Assembly: GCA_030054275.1 (NCBI GenBank) | Contig: JASGCF010000024.1 | Location: forward strand, 1-14,744 | From: Limnohabitans sp. | GTDB taxonomy: Bacteria > Planctomycetota > Phycisphaerae > Phycisphaerales > SM1A02 | Direction: 5' to 3' | DNA: 14,744 nt | Shown here: positions 14,609 to 14,744 of the stretch, piece by piece | Layout of the letters: every line of letters begins with the position of its first letter | Position numbering within the stretch: the stretch's first letter is position 1 | Program-made: the position numbers and the translations under genes | Notes under the pieces: generated by a model | The model's input: only the letters and a program-made list of their open reading frames with translations | Told to the model about the DNA's origin: nothing | The model's database searches: none

Positions 14609-14744
14609 GGAGCCGCCACACCGGCGACCGCAATCGCCAAGCACGCACCATGTGCCCGTGAGGATTCACTCCGACGGGCACAGCCAGAGGGAGCCGCCAC
14701 ACCGGCGACCGCAATCGCCAAGCACGCACCATGTGCCCGTGAGG
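14609..14744. repeat. Perfect 55-bp direct repeat with 81-bp period, continuing past the edge
   Basis: Two identical 55-bp copies at 14609-14663 and 14690-14744 are separated by 26 bp (14664-14689); the second ends exactly at the window edge. The period is 81 bp (27 codons). If the array goes on, the true unit may be 81 bp. Within the unit, 14651-14659 and 14674-14682 form a 9-bp stem (TGTGCCCGT/ACGGGCACA), extended by GAG/CTC (14660-14662 with 14669-14671). Smaller inverted repeats lie within the 55 bp (GGCGA/TCGCC). A minus-strand frame is open from the edge to a stop at 14589-14591, but so is another frame, as expected for an 81-bp unit. It lies 40 bp after pfkA. Confidence 0.9.
14651..14682. 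other. Hairpin downstream of pfkA, inside the repeat unit
   Basis: A 9-bp perfect stem (14651-14659 with 14674-14682) plus three more pairs after a 2-nt bulge leaves a 6-nt loop. It sits 83 bp after the pfkA stop. No T-run follows on either strand, so it is not a classical intrinsic terminator, though it could stop or stabilise the pfkA transcript. It may equally be a structural part of the repeat. Confidence 0.5.

Noticed and set aside
13429..14721. 430-codon open frame on the minus strand opposite pfkA
   Set aside because: It lies entirely antisense to a clear pfkA, starts in the tail repeat and shows no known motif; long antisense frames are common with this codon usage.
14609..14744. CRISPR array
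   Set aside because: Only two copies are visible, the 55-bp repeat is longer than usual CRISPR repeats, and no cas gene is near. The single intervening 26-bp segment cannot show whether spacers vary.

Overview
The window (about 57% G+C by eye) is ordinary bacterial chromosome. The likely source is a planctomycete, possibly Phycisphaera-like. The clues are a BshC-like protein with a 'HGTGGGRYD' block that I associate with planctomycete relatives, a LysRS with the signature 'GGMEVGPAYTELNDP', several exported proteins of no recognised family, and unusually large gaps in the S10 ribosomal operon. This assignment is an inference. No mobile element, tRNA, rRNA or clear CRISPR array is visible.

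Layout. (1) 1-2884, minus strand: start of the S10 ribosomal-protein operon, read right to left as rpsJ, rplC, rplD, rplW, rplB (rplB cut by the window edge). Two gaps are odd: 244 bp between rpsJ and rplC, with two strong hairpins, and 351 bp between rplC and rplD, with further hairpins. A sigma70-type promoter at 3185-3212 would give rpsJ a leader of about 290 nt. (2) 3410-7927, plus strand: a tightly packed four-gene unit encoding a secreted protein with a repeat-rich linker, a lipoprotein, a family-2 glycosyltransferase and a BshC-like protein; the last three genes have 4-bp start/stop overlaps. (3) 7986-13284, minus strand: lysS, an exported transglutaminase-like protein, nnrD (NAD(P)H-hydrate dehydratase) and a YhaM-like OB/HD nuclease. 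The first three overlap by 4 bp. (4) 13426-14568, plus strand: a phosphofructokinase divergent from lysS. (5) 14609-14744: a perfect 55-bp direct repeat with an 81-bp period and an internal hairpin, running off the right edge.

The strongest non-gene signal is how often short direct repeats occur, several of them at gene ends. Examples are 15-bp units in the rplD 3' end and in the secreted protein, a 12-bp unit in the same secreted protein, 11-bp units in the rpsJ leader, 14-15-bp units across the rpsJ stop, 18-bp units across the BshC-like stop, and 12-bp units upstream of pfkA. This suggests repeated local slippage or duplication. I did not find a clearly novel multi-gene system. The best candidates for follow-up are the BshC-like/GT2/lipoprotein unit, the structured spacers of the S10 operon, and the 81-bp repeat.
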